Notes: a model not told the origin generated them from the sequence alone. DNA of 38,740 nucleotides from Streptomyces sp. NK15101 (GCF_020400725.1 NZ_JAINVG010000076.1:1-38740), one strand, 5' to 3'. Positions 6,848-14,686 are shown, numbered from the stretch's first letter. A program made the numbers and translations.

Positions 6848-9279
6848 GCGGGGGCCTCCGTTCCGAGGATGAGGTGGAGCAGTGGCAGTACGGCGTCCGC
6901 CCGCTCGGGGTCGGAGGTCGGGGCGAAGCCGGGCACGCCGGGCGCGGAGGGTCCCGGGCCGCCGGAACGGGGTCCCCGCGCGACCAGCTCCCCGAGGGTG
7001 CGGCGCACGCCCTGCTCGTAACCGGAGAAGGTGCGCCGCAGCAGCGGAAGGACGTCGGTGAACGCCCCGGCCGGGACGGACGTCAGCCAGGCGTCGACCA
7101 GTCCGAGGAGCCGCTCGTCGTGGACGAGGAGCAGTCCGCCGCCGGAGGCCCCGCCGACGAAGCCGTCGATCCAGGCGGCGGCGTCGGCCGGCGGGGTGCC
7201 GGGCGAGAGGGCACGGCTCATGATCAGGGCGGCCTCGCCGTCGGCGATCCGGCCCTCGTCGAGCAGCAGCCGGGCGGCCCGCCCCCGCAGGACGCCCGGT
7301 GTCCGGTCGCGGTCGGCGAGCCGGCGCAGCACCCCGGCCCAGTGGTCGACGAGGTCGGGGCGGTCCGGGAGGAGGCCGATCGCCGTGTGGACGGCGTCGA
7401 GCCGGTCCCGCATCTGCGCGGCGGCGTCCGTGTCGAGTCCGGCGCAGGCGGGCGGCAGGCCGACGCAGATCCGTTCGGCGAGCCCGGCGGCGACCTCGCC
7501 GAGGGCCGCCGTGCCGGTGCCGCGGACGTCGCCGTAGCGCAGGGCGCGGGCCAGGGCCGGGAGGGCCTCGGCGAGGTGGGCGACGTCGGTGTCGAGCGCG
7601 GCCCGGTCGGCGAGCGCCCGCATGACGACCGGCAGCGCGTCCGTGAGCCCGGCGAGGAGGCACTGCTCGGCGAGGGCGGTGATGTCGCCGAGGGTGGTCG
7701 CGGCGAGGGCACGGGCCTCGGCCCTGGCGGTGGCGGCGGCCTCGACGGTGGTCCCCCAGCCGCCGGCCTCGGCGACCTGGACGTGCAGCTCGGGCTCCCA
7801 GCGCAGCCGCCAGGTCTCCCGGAATGTGCCGGTGCCGGCCCGTCCGGCGGCCGGCTCGCCCCAGTGGACGCCCAGGAGGCGCAGCCGGTGCAGCAGACGG
7901 CTGCGCTCACCGTCGGTCTCCTTGCGGAGGTCGAGTCCGAGCTCTCGTTCCTGCGCCTCGGGCTTGAGGCGCAGGGTGCGCTGGCGGCGGGTCAGATCGC
8001 GTTGGAGGGGGACGGCGGGGGCGGCGGCCGGGACCTCGCCGAGGACGTCGCCGACGACGAGGCGGTCGCGGACGAGGTCGAGCGGCACGTCGGAGCCCTC
8101 GCAGAGGACGGCGCGGACGGCGTCGGTCGTCTCGTCGAGGCCGGGGTGCGGGCGGCCGCGCAGGGCGGCGAGCGTCTCGGCGAGCCGGACGGCCTCGATG
8201 ACGTGGGCGGCGGAGACGGGGTGGTCCTCGGCCCTGAGGAGCCCGGCGACCTTCGTCATCCAGCGCTCGACGGGCCGGTCGGGGGCGGCGAAGAGGTGTC
8301 CGTACCAGCCGGGGGCGTCGATTCCGGCGCCGTAGCCGGAGCGGCGGGCGAGTCTGCGGTGGGTCCAGGGGACCCAGGTCAGCTCGGCCTTCACCCGGGG
8401 CAGGCCCTTGAGGAGGGCCTTGTCGGCGGCGACGGTGGTCCTGCGGGTGAGGGCGGGCACGTGCCAGGCGCCGCAGACGACGGCGACGGAGTCCCCGAAC
8501 TCCTTGCGGGCGGCGCGCAGCCGGAGCCGCATGTGCGCCTCGCGGACCAGGTCGCGGGGGTGGCCGCCGTGTCCGTACGTCTCGCGGAGGGCGCCCATGG
8601 CCTCGGCGAGGACCTCGAAGGGAGCGGTGGGGTCGCCGTCGCCGCGCAGCTCGACGGCGTCCTCCCACCAGCGCTCGGCGTCCTCGTACCCGGCGGCCCC
8701 GGCGAGTTCGGCGACCGGGTCGATCCGCGGGCCTCCGCCCGTGACCTCCTCCTCGTCCCTCCAGGTGGGGTCGGCGGCGGCGAGGGCGTGGGCGGCGGGC
8801 AGGTCGACGAAGCGGACGGCGGCGCCGTGGTCGAGGGCCCAGCGGATCGCGACCCACTCGGGCGAGAACTCGGCCATCGGCCAGAACGCGGCCCGGCCGG
8901 GGTCGTCCACCGCGTGGGCGAGCAGCGCGACGGGCGGGCGCATGTCCGGGTCCGCGGCGAGCTCCACGAGGGCGTCGGCCTCCGCGGGCCCCTCGACGAG
9001 CACCGCGGCGGGCCGCGCCGCCTCCAGCGCCGCCCGCACCCCCCGCGCGGACCCGGGCCCGTGATGCCGCACCCCGAGCAGCAGGGGCTCGCGCCACCGC
9101 CCGCCGGCCCCGCCGGGGCGGGAGCCGGCGCCCGGGGCCGGGGACGCACCGGAGGCGGGCGGCATGTCCGGGCGCCCGGCCCCAGGAGCGCCGGAGGCCG
9201 GGGGCGCGCCCGACGCTCGGCCCGCGTCCCGGGACGGGTCCGACGGGCGGGAGGCCTGCGGGGCCGTGGCCGTCGTCAT
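6844..9279 (-). CDS. DUF5682 protein with TraB/EreA/ChaN-like motifs (YehM-like)
   Basis: 811 residues. The first 60 are Gly/Ala/Pro-rich and poorly ordered. The N-terminal domain (about 64-280) carries G69-V-R-H72, E96 in VLVEGP, a VREAHMRLRLR helix and G270-A-W-H273 after a hydrophobic strand. This order (GxxH, Glu, R..M helix, GxxH) is the pattern of the Tiki/TraB/EreA/ChaN enzyme superfamily, so I infer a metal-dependent hydrolase-like fold; that is my reading, not an established assignment. The rest (280-811) is helical and Ala/Leu/Arg-rich. The gene overlaps both neighbours by ATGA and is co-translated with the AAA+ ATPase and VWA genes. It is probably the effector or client of that pair. 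Family membership (DUF5682) is recognised from the RHHGPGSAR signature. Confidence 0.8.
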   Translation of the reverse strand: MTTATAPQASRPSDPSRDAGRASGAPPASGAPGAGRPDMPPASGASPAPGAGSRPGGAGGRWREPLLLGVRHHGPGSARGVRAALEAARPAAVLVEGPAEADALVELAADPDMRPPVALLAHAVDDPGRAAFWPMAEFSPEWVAIRWALDHGAAVRFVDLPAAHALAAADPTWRDEEEVTGGGPRIDPVAELAGAAGYEDAERWWEDAVELRGDGDPTAPFEVLAEAMGALRETYGHGGHPRDLVREAHMRLRLRAARKEFGDSVAVVCGAWHVPALTRRTTVAADKALLKGLPRVKAELTWVPWTHRRLARRSGYGAGIDAPGWYGHLFAAPDRPVERWMTKVAGLLRAEDHPVSAAHVIEAVRLAETLAALRGRPHPGLDETTDAVRAVLCEGSDVPLDLVRDRLVVGDVLGEVPAAAPAVPLQRDLTRRQRTLRLKPEAQERELGLDLRKETDGERSRLLHRLRLLGVHWGEPAAGRAGTGTFRETWRLRWEPELHVQVAEAGGWGTTVEAAATARAEARALAATTLGDITALAEQCLLAGLTDALPVVMRALADRAALDTDVAHLAEALPALARALRYGDVRGTGTAALGEVAAGLAERICVGLPPACAGLDTDAAAQMRDRLDAVHTAIGLLPDRPDLVDHWAGVLRRLADRDRTPGVLRGRAARLLLDEGRIADGEAALIMSRALSPGTPPADAAAWIDGFVGGASGGGLLLVHDERLLGLVDAWLTSVPAGAFTDVLPLLRRTFSGYEQGVRRTLGELVARGPRSGGPGPSAPGVPGFAPTSDPERADAVLPLLHLILGTEAPA

Positions 9280-10433
9280 GCGCTCACCTCGCGGCAGGCG
9301 CGGTAGAAGTCCTTCCAGCCGTCTCTCTCCCTCACCACCGTTTCCAGGTACTCCTGCCAGACGACCCGGTCGGCCGCCGGGTCGCGGACGACCGCGCCGA
9401 GGATGCCGGCGGCGATGTCGCCGGGGCGCAGGACGCCGTCGCCGAAGTGGGCGGCGAGGGCGAGGCCTCCGGTGACGACGGAGATCGCCTCGGCCGTGGA
9501 GAGCGTCCCCGAGGGGGACTTGACCCTGGTCCGGCCGTCGGTGGTGACCCCGTCCCGCAGCTCGCGGAAGACGGTGACGACCCGGCGGATCTCGTCCGCT
9601 CCGTCGGGCAGGGCGGGCAGTTCCAGGGAGCGGCCGAGCTGCTCGACCCGGCGGGCGACGATGTCGACCTCCGCCTCGGGGGTGGCGGGCAGCGGAAGCA
9701 CGACGGTGTTGAAGCGGCGGCGCAGGGCGCTGGAGAGCTCGTTGACGCCCCGGTCGCGGTCGTTGGCGGTGGCTATCAGATTGAAGCCGGGGACGGCCTG
9801 CACCTCCTGGCCCAGTTCGGGGACGGGCAGGGTCTTCTCGGACAGGATCGTGATGAGCGTGTCCTGCACGTCCGGGGGGATGCGGGTGAGCTCCTCGACC
9901 CGGGCGGTCATGCCCTGGGACATCGCGCGCATCACGGGGCTGGGGACGAGGGCGTCCCCGCTGGGGCCGTGGGCGAGGAGCCGCGCGTAGTTCCAGCCGT
10001 ACCGGATGGCCTCCTCGGGCGTGCCGGCGGTGCCCTGGACGAGGAGGGTGGAGTCGCCGCTGACGGCGGCGGCGAGGTGCTCGGAGACCCAGGTCTTGGC
10101 GGTGCCGGGGACGCCGAGCAGGAGCAGCGCCCGGTCGGTGGCGAGCGTGGTGACGGCGACTTCCACGATGCGGCGCGGCCCGACGTACTTGGGCGTGATG
10201 ACGGTGCCGTCGGGGAGCGTGCCGCCGAGGAGGTAGGTGGCGACGGCCCACGGGGAGAGGCGCCAGCGGGCGGGCCGGGGCCGGTCGTCGGCGGCGGCGA
10301 GGGCCATGAGTTCGTGGGCGAAGGCGTGCTCCGCGTGCGGCCGCAGGGCCTCGGCGGCGGTCTGCGGCCGTCCCGGTCCGGTGTCCGTCTCGACACCGGA
10401 ACCGGGCTTCGCGATGGTCTCGGGCACGGGCAT
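9276..10433 (-). CDS. MoxR-type AAA+ ATPase (YehL-like)
   Basis: 385 residues. Walker A is G107-VPGTAK-T114, the acidic Walker B-like stretch is VEELTRIPPDVQ (E180/E181), sensor 1 is N224 in LIATANDRD, and the arginine-finger region is ALRRRF (238-241). The N-terminal 60 residues are an extra helical region. MoxR ATPases remodel or insert cofactors into client proteins together with VWA partners, and a VWA gene lies two genes downstream in the same operon. I start at ATG 10433 because of the strong GGAGGGGG site upstream; the reading frame is open further but without family sequence. A DNA-damage-type promoter lies at 10494-10472. The stop overlaps the next start (ATGA). Confidence 0.9.
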   Translation of the reverse strand: MPVPETIAKPGSGVETDTGPGRPQTAAEALRPHAEHAFAHELMALAAADDRPRPARWRLSPWAVATYLLGGTLPDGTVITPKYVGPRRIVEVAVTTLATDRALLLLGVPGTAKTWVSEHLAAAVSGDSTLLVQGTAGTPEEAIRYGWNYARLLAHGPSGDALVPSPVMRAMSQGMTARVEELTRIPPDVQDTLITILSEKTLPVPELGQEVQAVPGFNLIATANDRDRGVNELSSALRRRFNTVVLPLPATPEAEVDIVARRVEQLGRSLELPALPDGADEIRRVVTVFRELRDGVTTDGRTRVKSPSGTLSTAEAISVVTGGLALAAHFGDGVLRPGDIAAGILGAVVRDPAADRVVWQEYLETVVRERDGWKDFYRACREVSA

Positions 10434-10471
10434 GGATCCCCCTCCAGATCGTTCGACCTGCTGTGCGATCC

Positions 10472-10494
10472 ACCGTGCACCATGCCACTGACAA
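10472..10494 (-). promoter_or_regulatory. RecA-NDp/PafBC-type promoter of the AAA+ operon
   Basis: Minus-strand TTGTCAGTGGC (10494-10484), then six bases, then CACGGT (10477-10472). The upstream part matches the actinobacterial RecA-NDp element TTGTCRGTG exactly, and the spacing to the -10 (N8 after TTGTCAGTG) is exact. The -10 keeps the A and final T of TAnnnT but starts with C. The predicted start near 10465 leaves a leader of about 30 nt containing the GGAGGGGG site. Confidence 0.75.
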
Positions 10495-10540
10495 TCGGAT
10501 GTCACCGCTGCTCAGGGCCGGTTGGAGGGGTGAGGGAGGG

Positions 10541-10954
10541 TCAGCCGACGATCGGGGAGACGGCGACGCAGCCGCCCGCCATCGCCTCCTCGGCCTTGGC
10601 CTCCTTGATGACCTTGCCGTTGTGGATGACCTTGCAGGTGAGGTCGGCGGGGTCGAGCGAGACCGGCATGACGGCCGGCGGCATGATGCCCTTCAGCGTC
10701 ACCGTCTTCTTCCACGGCGTGGCGGGCTTCTTCTCGGACTCGACCTTCGGCTCCATCGCGGTGCCGCCACCGGCGTGGTAGTCGATCGACTCGATGTTCT
10801 TGCCGCTGACCTCGTACGTGACCTCGTAGGTCTCGTTCACGGACTTGTCGACCTGGTCGACGGCCTTCTCGGCGGCCTCGGAGCAGGCCCCGAGGCCGAG
10901 GGCGAGGCCGGCGACGGCGAGGGCCGAGACGGCGGTGCGGGCGGTGCGCTTCAT
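10541..10954 (-). CDS. Small MmpS-like lipoprotein
   Basis: 137 residues with a lipoprotein signal: two basic residues, a hydrophobic Ala/Leu/Gly core and the lipobox LGAC with the lipidated C24. The mature part reads YEVTYEVSGKNIESIDYHAG, then PWKKTVTLKG and LTCKVIHNGKVI. This beta-sandwich pattern is that of MmpS-family transport accessory proteins: a YEVTG strand, PW-K, and a Cys before the last hairpin. In mycobacteria MmpS partners MmpL exporters, but no MmpL gene is nearby, so the partner is unknown. AGGGGGA precedes the ATG. It lies upstream of the AAA+ gene in the same direction but is separated from it by that gene's own promoter, and is divergent from the SWIM gene. Confidence 0.75.
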   Translation of the reverse strand: MKRTARTAVSALAVAGLALGLGACSEAAEKAVDQVDKSVNETYEVTYEVSGKNIESIDYHAGGGTAMEPKVESEKKPATPWKKTVTLKGIMPPAVMPVSLDPADLTCKVIHNGKVIKEAKAEEAMAGGCVAVSPIVG

Positions 10955-11004
10955 GGGGTCCCCCTGGGCGGCGTGGTGCGGTTCGTCGGTCGCCGCAGGG
11001 AATC

Positions 11005-11021
11005 GTAAAGGGAGGGTAAAG
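11005..11021. repeat. 11-bp-spaced GTAAAG direct repeat
   Basis: GTAAAG at 11005-11010 and again at 11016-11021, 11 bp apart (CTTTAC on the minus strand), just next to a minus-strand TTGACT. It lies about 50 bp upstream of the lipoprotein start. The one-turn spacing is typical of OmpR/PhoB-family regulator sites; the regulator cannot be named. Confidence 0.4.
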
Positions 11022-11072
11022 TCAAATCATCCGCCCTTCGGCCCCTCGCCCGGAACCGCCAGGCCAGGGGCG

Positions 11073-11095
11073 TTGTCAGTGGCGGCCTCTACCTT
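11073..11095 (+). promoter_or_regulatory. RecA-NDp/PafBC-type promoter of the SWIM gene
   Basis: TTGTCAGTGGC (11073-11083), six bases, then TACCTT (11090-11095). TTGTCAGTG-N8-TAnnnT is satisfied at every defined position. The hexamer ends seven bases before ATG 11103, so transcription should begin at or next to the A of the start codon, giving a leaderless mRNA. The same 11-mer drives the divergent AAA+ operon. Confidence 0.85.
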
Positions 11096-11102
11096 CGACG
11101 GC

Positions 11103-12449
11103 ATGAATGCCATGGGGGTGCGCTGGACGGCGGAACAGGTGCTTGCGCTGGCTCCTGACGAAGCGTCGCGCAGAGCGGGGAGCAAGCTCGGCACGGCCGG
11201 GCCCTGGTCGGAGACGGGCTGCGGCGACGACGCCGTCTGGGGCCTGTGCGAGGGCGGCGGGAGCACGCCGTACCGGACGGTCGTCGACCTCACGGGGCCC
11301 GCGTACTCCTGCGGTTGCCCCAGCCGGAAGTTCCCCTGCAAGCACGCGCTGGGCCTGCTGCTGCTCCGGGCGGCGGACGGGATCGCCGCCGAGGACCGCC
11401 CCGCGCCCGACTGGGCCGCGCGGTGGCTCACCGCGCGGCGCGGCCGGCCCGCGAGCGCGGGGCCGCGGACCGGGGACGGGACGCCGGCGGCGACGGCGGA
11501 TCCGGAGGCGGCGCGGCGCCGGGCCGAGCGCAGGGCGGCCCGGATCACCTCGGGCGCGCGGGAGTTGGAGCAGCGGCTCGCCGACCTGCTGCGCGGCGGC
11601 CTGGCGGCGGCGGGACAGACGGGGTACGGGCTGTGGGAGGAGACGGCGGCCCGCATGGTCGACGCCCAGGCGCCGGGGCTGGCCGGACGGGTCCGGGAGC
11701 TGGGGGCGATACCGGGCTCGGGGCCTGGCTGGCCGGTGCGGCTCCTGGAGGAGTGCGCGCTGACGCACCTCCTCGACCGGGCGTGGCTGGCGGCGGACCG
11801 GCTGCCCGCCCCGTTCGCGACGACGGTACGGACCCGGGTGGGTCTCACCGCCCCGGCCGACGGCGTCCCGGTGCGCGACCGCTGGCTGGTCCTCGCACAG
11901 TACGACGCGGCCGACGCCCGGCTGACGACCCGGCGGATCTGGCTGCACGGCACGACGACCGGGCGCACCGCGCTCCTGCTCTCCTTCGGCGCGGCGGGCC
12001 GGGCGCCGCAGCTCGCGCTCCCCGTGGGCGCGCTCCTCGACGGCGAGTTGACGCCGCACACCGGCTCGGGCCAGGTGCGGGCGGAGCCGGGCGAGCGGTT
12101 CGTGCCGGTCGCGGGCCCCGTCGCCCCGCCGGCGGGCGGACCGGTCGGCGCGGCGCTCGACGCGTACGGCCGCGCGCTGTGCGAGGACCCGTGGCTGGAC
12201 TCCTGGCCCGTGACGCTGGATCAGGTCGTGCCGGCGCCAGCGGAGTACGGCTGGCAGCTCGCCGACGCCGACGGCCGCGAGGCACTGCCCCTGACGCCCG
12301 CCGCCCAGTCCCGGCCCGGCCTCTGGCGCCTGGTCGCCCTGTCCGGCGGCGCCCCGGTGACCGTCTTCGGAGAGGTCGGGCACCGGGGGTTCACGCCGCT
12401 CGCCGCCTGGTCGCCGGAGACCCCGGGCGAGACGGTCCCCCTCACATGA
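11103..12449 (+). CDS. SWIM zinc-finger protein (YehQ-like)
   Basis: 448 residues. The SWIM zinc finger is C70-x-C72-x6-C79-x-H81 (YSCGCPSRKFPCKHALGLLLL), a motif that binds DNA or protein. The N-terminal 68 residues form the strand-rich lead-in; the C-terminal 360 residues are Arg/Ala/Leu-rich and mainly helical, with no motif I recognise. ATG 11103 is chosen because the -10 box ends seven bases before it and no Shine-Dalgarno is present, consistent with leaderless translation; ATG 11112 is the alternative. It is followed by the DUF5691 gene after 38 bp. The SWIM/MoxR/DUF5682/VWA combination matches the E. coli yehLMPQ set, in which YehQ is the SWIM protein. Function unknown; DNA-damage induction is inferred from the promoter. 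Confidence 0.85.
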   Translation: MNAMGVRWTAEQVLALAPDEASRRAGSKLGTAGPWSETGCGDDAVWGLCEGGGSTPYRTVVDLTGPAYSCGCPSRKFPCKHALGLLLLRAADGIAAEDRPAPDWAARWLTARRGRPASAGPRTGDGTPAATADPEAARRRAERRAARITSGARELEQRLADLLRGGLAAAGQTGYGLWEETAARMVDAQAPGLAGRVRELGAIPGSGPGWPVRLLEECALTHLLDRAWLAADRLPAPFATTVRTRVGLTAPADGVPVRDRWLVLAQYDAADARLTTRRIWLHGTTTGRTALLLSFGAAGRAPQLALPVGALLDGELTPHTGSGQVRAEPGERFVPVAGPVAPPAGGPVGAALDAYGRALCEDPWLDSWPVTLDQVVPAPAEYGWQLADADGREALPLTPAAQSRPGLWRLVALSGGAPVTVFGEVGHRGFTPLAAWSPETPGETVPLT

Positions 12450-12487
12450 CGCCCGGCCACCGCGCACCGACCCACCGGAGGAGCCCG

Positions 12488-14182
12488 ATGGACACGACCG
12501 CGACCACCTCCGCCGCCCACGCGGTGGGAACGACCGCCGACGCGTCCGCCCGGCTCTGGGAGGAGCTCGTCAGCTCGGCGATGCTGGGGACGGACCGGCG
12601 GCCTCCCGCCGCGCTCGCGGACTCCGCCGCGGCCCGGGACCTGCCGGGGGCGCTGCTCGACGCCGCCGCGCTGCACACCGTACGGCGCAGGGCGGGGCTG
12701 CGGCCCGGGCCCGCCGCGCCCCTGCCGGAGCCCGCGCCCGAGGATCCGCGTGCGCCGCTGCCCGAGGCCGCCCGGCTCCGCCTCGACCAGCTGCTGGCCG
12801 GCCGGGCCGCACCCTCGCCCACCGGGCGGCGCGGGGCCGCCCCCGACCTGGCCGAGCTGCTCCCCCAGTGGCTGGTCCTCGCCGACCGGCACGGCTACAA
12901 GGCGCCGCCCGCCGCCCTGCCCGCGCTGCTCGACGCGGCCAGGGCCCGCACCGATCTGCGCCCCCAGGCTCTGCGTCTGGCCGGTCCGCGCGGTGCGTGG
13001 CTGGCCCGGCTCAACCCCGAGTGGAGGTTCGCCCTCCGGGGCCGGGGCGCGGCCGGCCGGCTCCCGTCCCCGAAGGACGCCGAGGGGGTCGGCGCGCTGT
13101 GGGACGAGGGCCTGTTCGCCGAGCGGGTCGCCCTGCTCGCCGCCGTACGGGCCGAGGACCCGGCCGCCGGCCGCGCGCTGCTCGCCTCGACCTGGTCCAC
13201 CGAGCGGGCGGAGGACCGGCTGATGTTCCTGGACTCGCTGCGGGCCGGGCTCTCCGACGCCGACGAGGAGTTCCTGGAGAAGGCCCTCGACGACCGAAGC
13301 CGCAACGTCCGGGCCACTGCCGCCGAGCTGCTCTCCGCCCTGCCGGCCTCCGCCCTCGCCGGCCGGATGGCGGCCCGGGCCGCCACCTGCGTCGGCCTGG
13401 ACCGGACGGCCCCGACGCCGACGATCGCCGTCGAGGCCCCGCACGAGTGCGACGCGGCGATGCAGCGGGACGGCCTGGTGGCGACGCCTCCGGCGGGCCG
13501 GGGCGAGCGTTCCTGGTGGCTCGGCCAGCTCGTCGAGGCGACGCCGCTGCACTCCTGGCCGGCCAGGTTCGGCGGGCGCGGCCCGGAGGAGATCGTGGCC
13601 CTGCCGGTCGCCGACGACTGGCAGGGCGAACTGCACGCCGCCTGGTGCCGGGCCGCCGTGCGACAGCGGGACCCGGCGTGGTCGCGCGCGCTGCTCGGAT
13701 CCCCCGCCGTCCCGCCCGCGACGGGCCCCGGCACCTCGTCCCTGGCCGAGCGCGCCCAGCTGCTGTCGACGCTGCCCGTGGAGGAGCGGGCGCGCTGGGT
13801 CGCCTCGTTCATCGCGGCGCACGGGCTGTCGGAGGCGTTCCAGCTGCTCGGCGTCTGCGCCGTCCCGTGGGCGGAGCCGCTCGGCGCCGCGGTGATCGAC
13901 GCGCTCGACATCGCGCGCGAGGCGGGCAGTTACCCGTGGAGCTTCAGCGGGGTGATGGGCCTGGCGGAGCGCTGCCTCGCCCCCGGGGCGGCGCGCCGAC
14001 TGGAGTTCCTGACGGCCCGTCCGGACGAGGCGGAGGACAGCTCCCCCGGCGCGGGCGACTACTGGTCGGAGGCCTTTCAGCGCCTGGTCTCCACGCTCCG
14101 CCTCCGCGCCGCGATGCACGCCGAACTCATGCCGCCCGCCGCCGCACCACCCCCCGACCCCGCACCGCCGTCCGGCTCCTGA
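12488..14182 (+). CDS. DUF5691 helical-repeat protein
   Basis: 564 residues, no signal peptide and no membrane segment. The N-terminus holds WEELVSSAMLGTDRRPP, the DUF5691 signature. The middle and C-terminal parts are runs of amphipathic helices (for example EEFLEKALDDRSRNVRATAA, which reads like a HEAT-type repeat). Helical-repeat proteins of this sort are usually scaffolds. GGAGGAG lies five bases before the ATG. The gene follows the SWIM gene closely on the same strand and should share its DNA-damage-type promoter; transcription ends at the 14214-14250 hairpin. In Streptomyces it consistently accompanies the SWIM, AAA+, DUF5682 and VWA genes, so I treat it as the fifth member of that system. 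Confidence 0.8.
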   Translation: MDTTATTSAAHAVGTTADASARLWEELVSSAMLGTDRRPPAALADSAAARDLPGALLDAAALHTVRRRAGLRPGPAAPLPEPAPEDPRAPLPEAARLRLDQLLAGRAAPSPTGRRGAAPDLAELLPQWLVLADRHGYKAPPAALPALLDAARARTDLRPQALRLAGPRGAWLARLNPEWRFALRGRGAAGRLPSPKDAEGVGALWDEGLFAERVALLAAVRAEDPAAGRALLASTWSTERAEDRLMFLDSLRAGLSDADEEFLEKALDDRSRNVRATAAELLSALPASALAGRMAARAATCVGLDRTAPTPTIAVEAPHECDAAMQRDGLVATPPAGRGERSWWLGQLVEATPLHSWPARFGGRGPEEIVALPVADDWQGELHAAWCRAAVRQRDPAWSRALLGSPAVPPATGPGTSSLAERAQLLSTLPVEERARWVASFIAAHGLSEAFQLLGVCAVPWAEPLGAAVIDALDIAREAGSYPWSFSGVMGLAERCLAPGAARRLEFLTARPDEAEDSSPGAGDYWSEAFQRLVSTLRLRAAMHAELMPPAAAPPPDPAPPSGS

Positions 14183-14213
14183 GGTGCCGGCCCGGCCGGC
14201 GCGGGCCCCGACG

Positions 14214-14250
14214 CCGGCAGGGCCCCCCGAGTGGGGGAGGGCCCTGCCGG
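14214..14250. terminator. Bidirectional terminator DUF5691 / icmB
   Basis: Perfect 12-bp stem CCGGCAGGGCCC (14214-14225) with GGGCCCTGCCGG (14239-14250), plus inner C/G pairing in the loop. It lies between two convergent genes, 29-32 bp from each stop. Confidence 0.85.
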
Positions 14251-14278
14251 GGAAGGCGCGTGCGCGCCGCGCAGCGGA

Positions 14279-14686
14279 CTACGCGGCGGCGCGGACGTTC
14301 GCGTTCACCCACTCGACGATGGACGCGGTCGTCGCGCCCGGCGTGAAGATCTCCGCCACGCCCTTCTCCTTGAGCGGCGGGATGTCCGCGTCGGGGATGA
14401 TGCCGCCGCCGAAGACCTTGATGTCCTCCGCGTCGCGGTCCTTGAGGAGCTCCAGGACCTTCACGAACAGCGTGTTGTGCGCTCCGGAGAGGATCGAGAG
14501 GCCGATCGCGTCGGCGTCCTCCTGGATGGCGGTGTCGACGATCTGCTCGGGCGTCTGGTGGAGCCCGGTGTAGATGACCTCCATGCCCGCGTCGCGCAGC
14601 GCCCTCGCGATCACCTTGGCTCCGCGATCGTGGCCGTCGAGACCCGGCTTGGCGACGACCACACGGATCGGACCGCTCACACCCAT
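14279..14686 (-). CDS. icmB: Cobalamin-binding small subunit, isobutyryl-CoA mutase type
   Basis: 135 residues, a stand-alone B12-binding domain. The base-off cobalamin signature is complete: D17-G-H19-D-R-G22, S64-x-L66 and G93-G-G95. A free subunit of this size is IcmB, which joins the large subunit IcmA to rearrange isobutyryl-CoA and n-butyryl-CoA; icmA is normally encoded elsewhere, as here. The Streptomyces icmB locus lies near pcrA, the M23 peptidase and sucCD, matching this window. The start at ATG 14686 follows GGAGG by five bases; the longer upstream frame has no family sequence. The alternative is the small subunit of another acyl-CoA mutase with a separate B12 domain. Confidence 0.85.
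   Translation of the reverse strand: MGVSGPIRVVVAKPGLDGHDRGAKVIARALRDAGMEVIYTGLHQTPEQIVDTAIQEDADAIGLSILSGAHNTLFVKVLELLKDRDAEDIKVFGGGIIPDADIPPLKEKGVAEIFTPGATTASIVEWVNANVRAAA

Noticed and set aside
6874..9306. Long plus-strand frame opposite the DUF5682 gene
   Set aside because: It is an antisense shadow with Gly/Glu/Asp-rich low-complexity translation and no family motif, while the opposite strand has motifs, ATGA overlaps and a ribosome site.
9932..10483. Alternative minus-strand frame over the AAA+ gene
   Set aside because: Its translation is Pro/Ser/Thr/Arg noise, and the overlapping frame has all AAA+ motifs.
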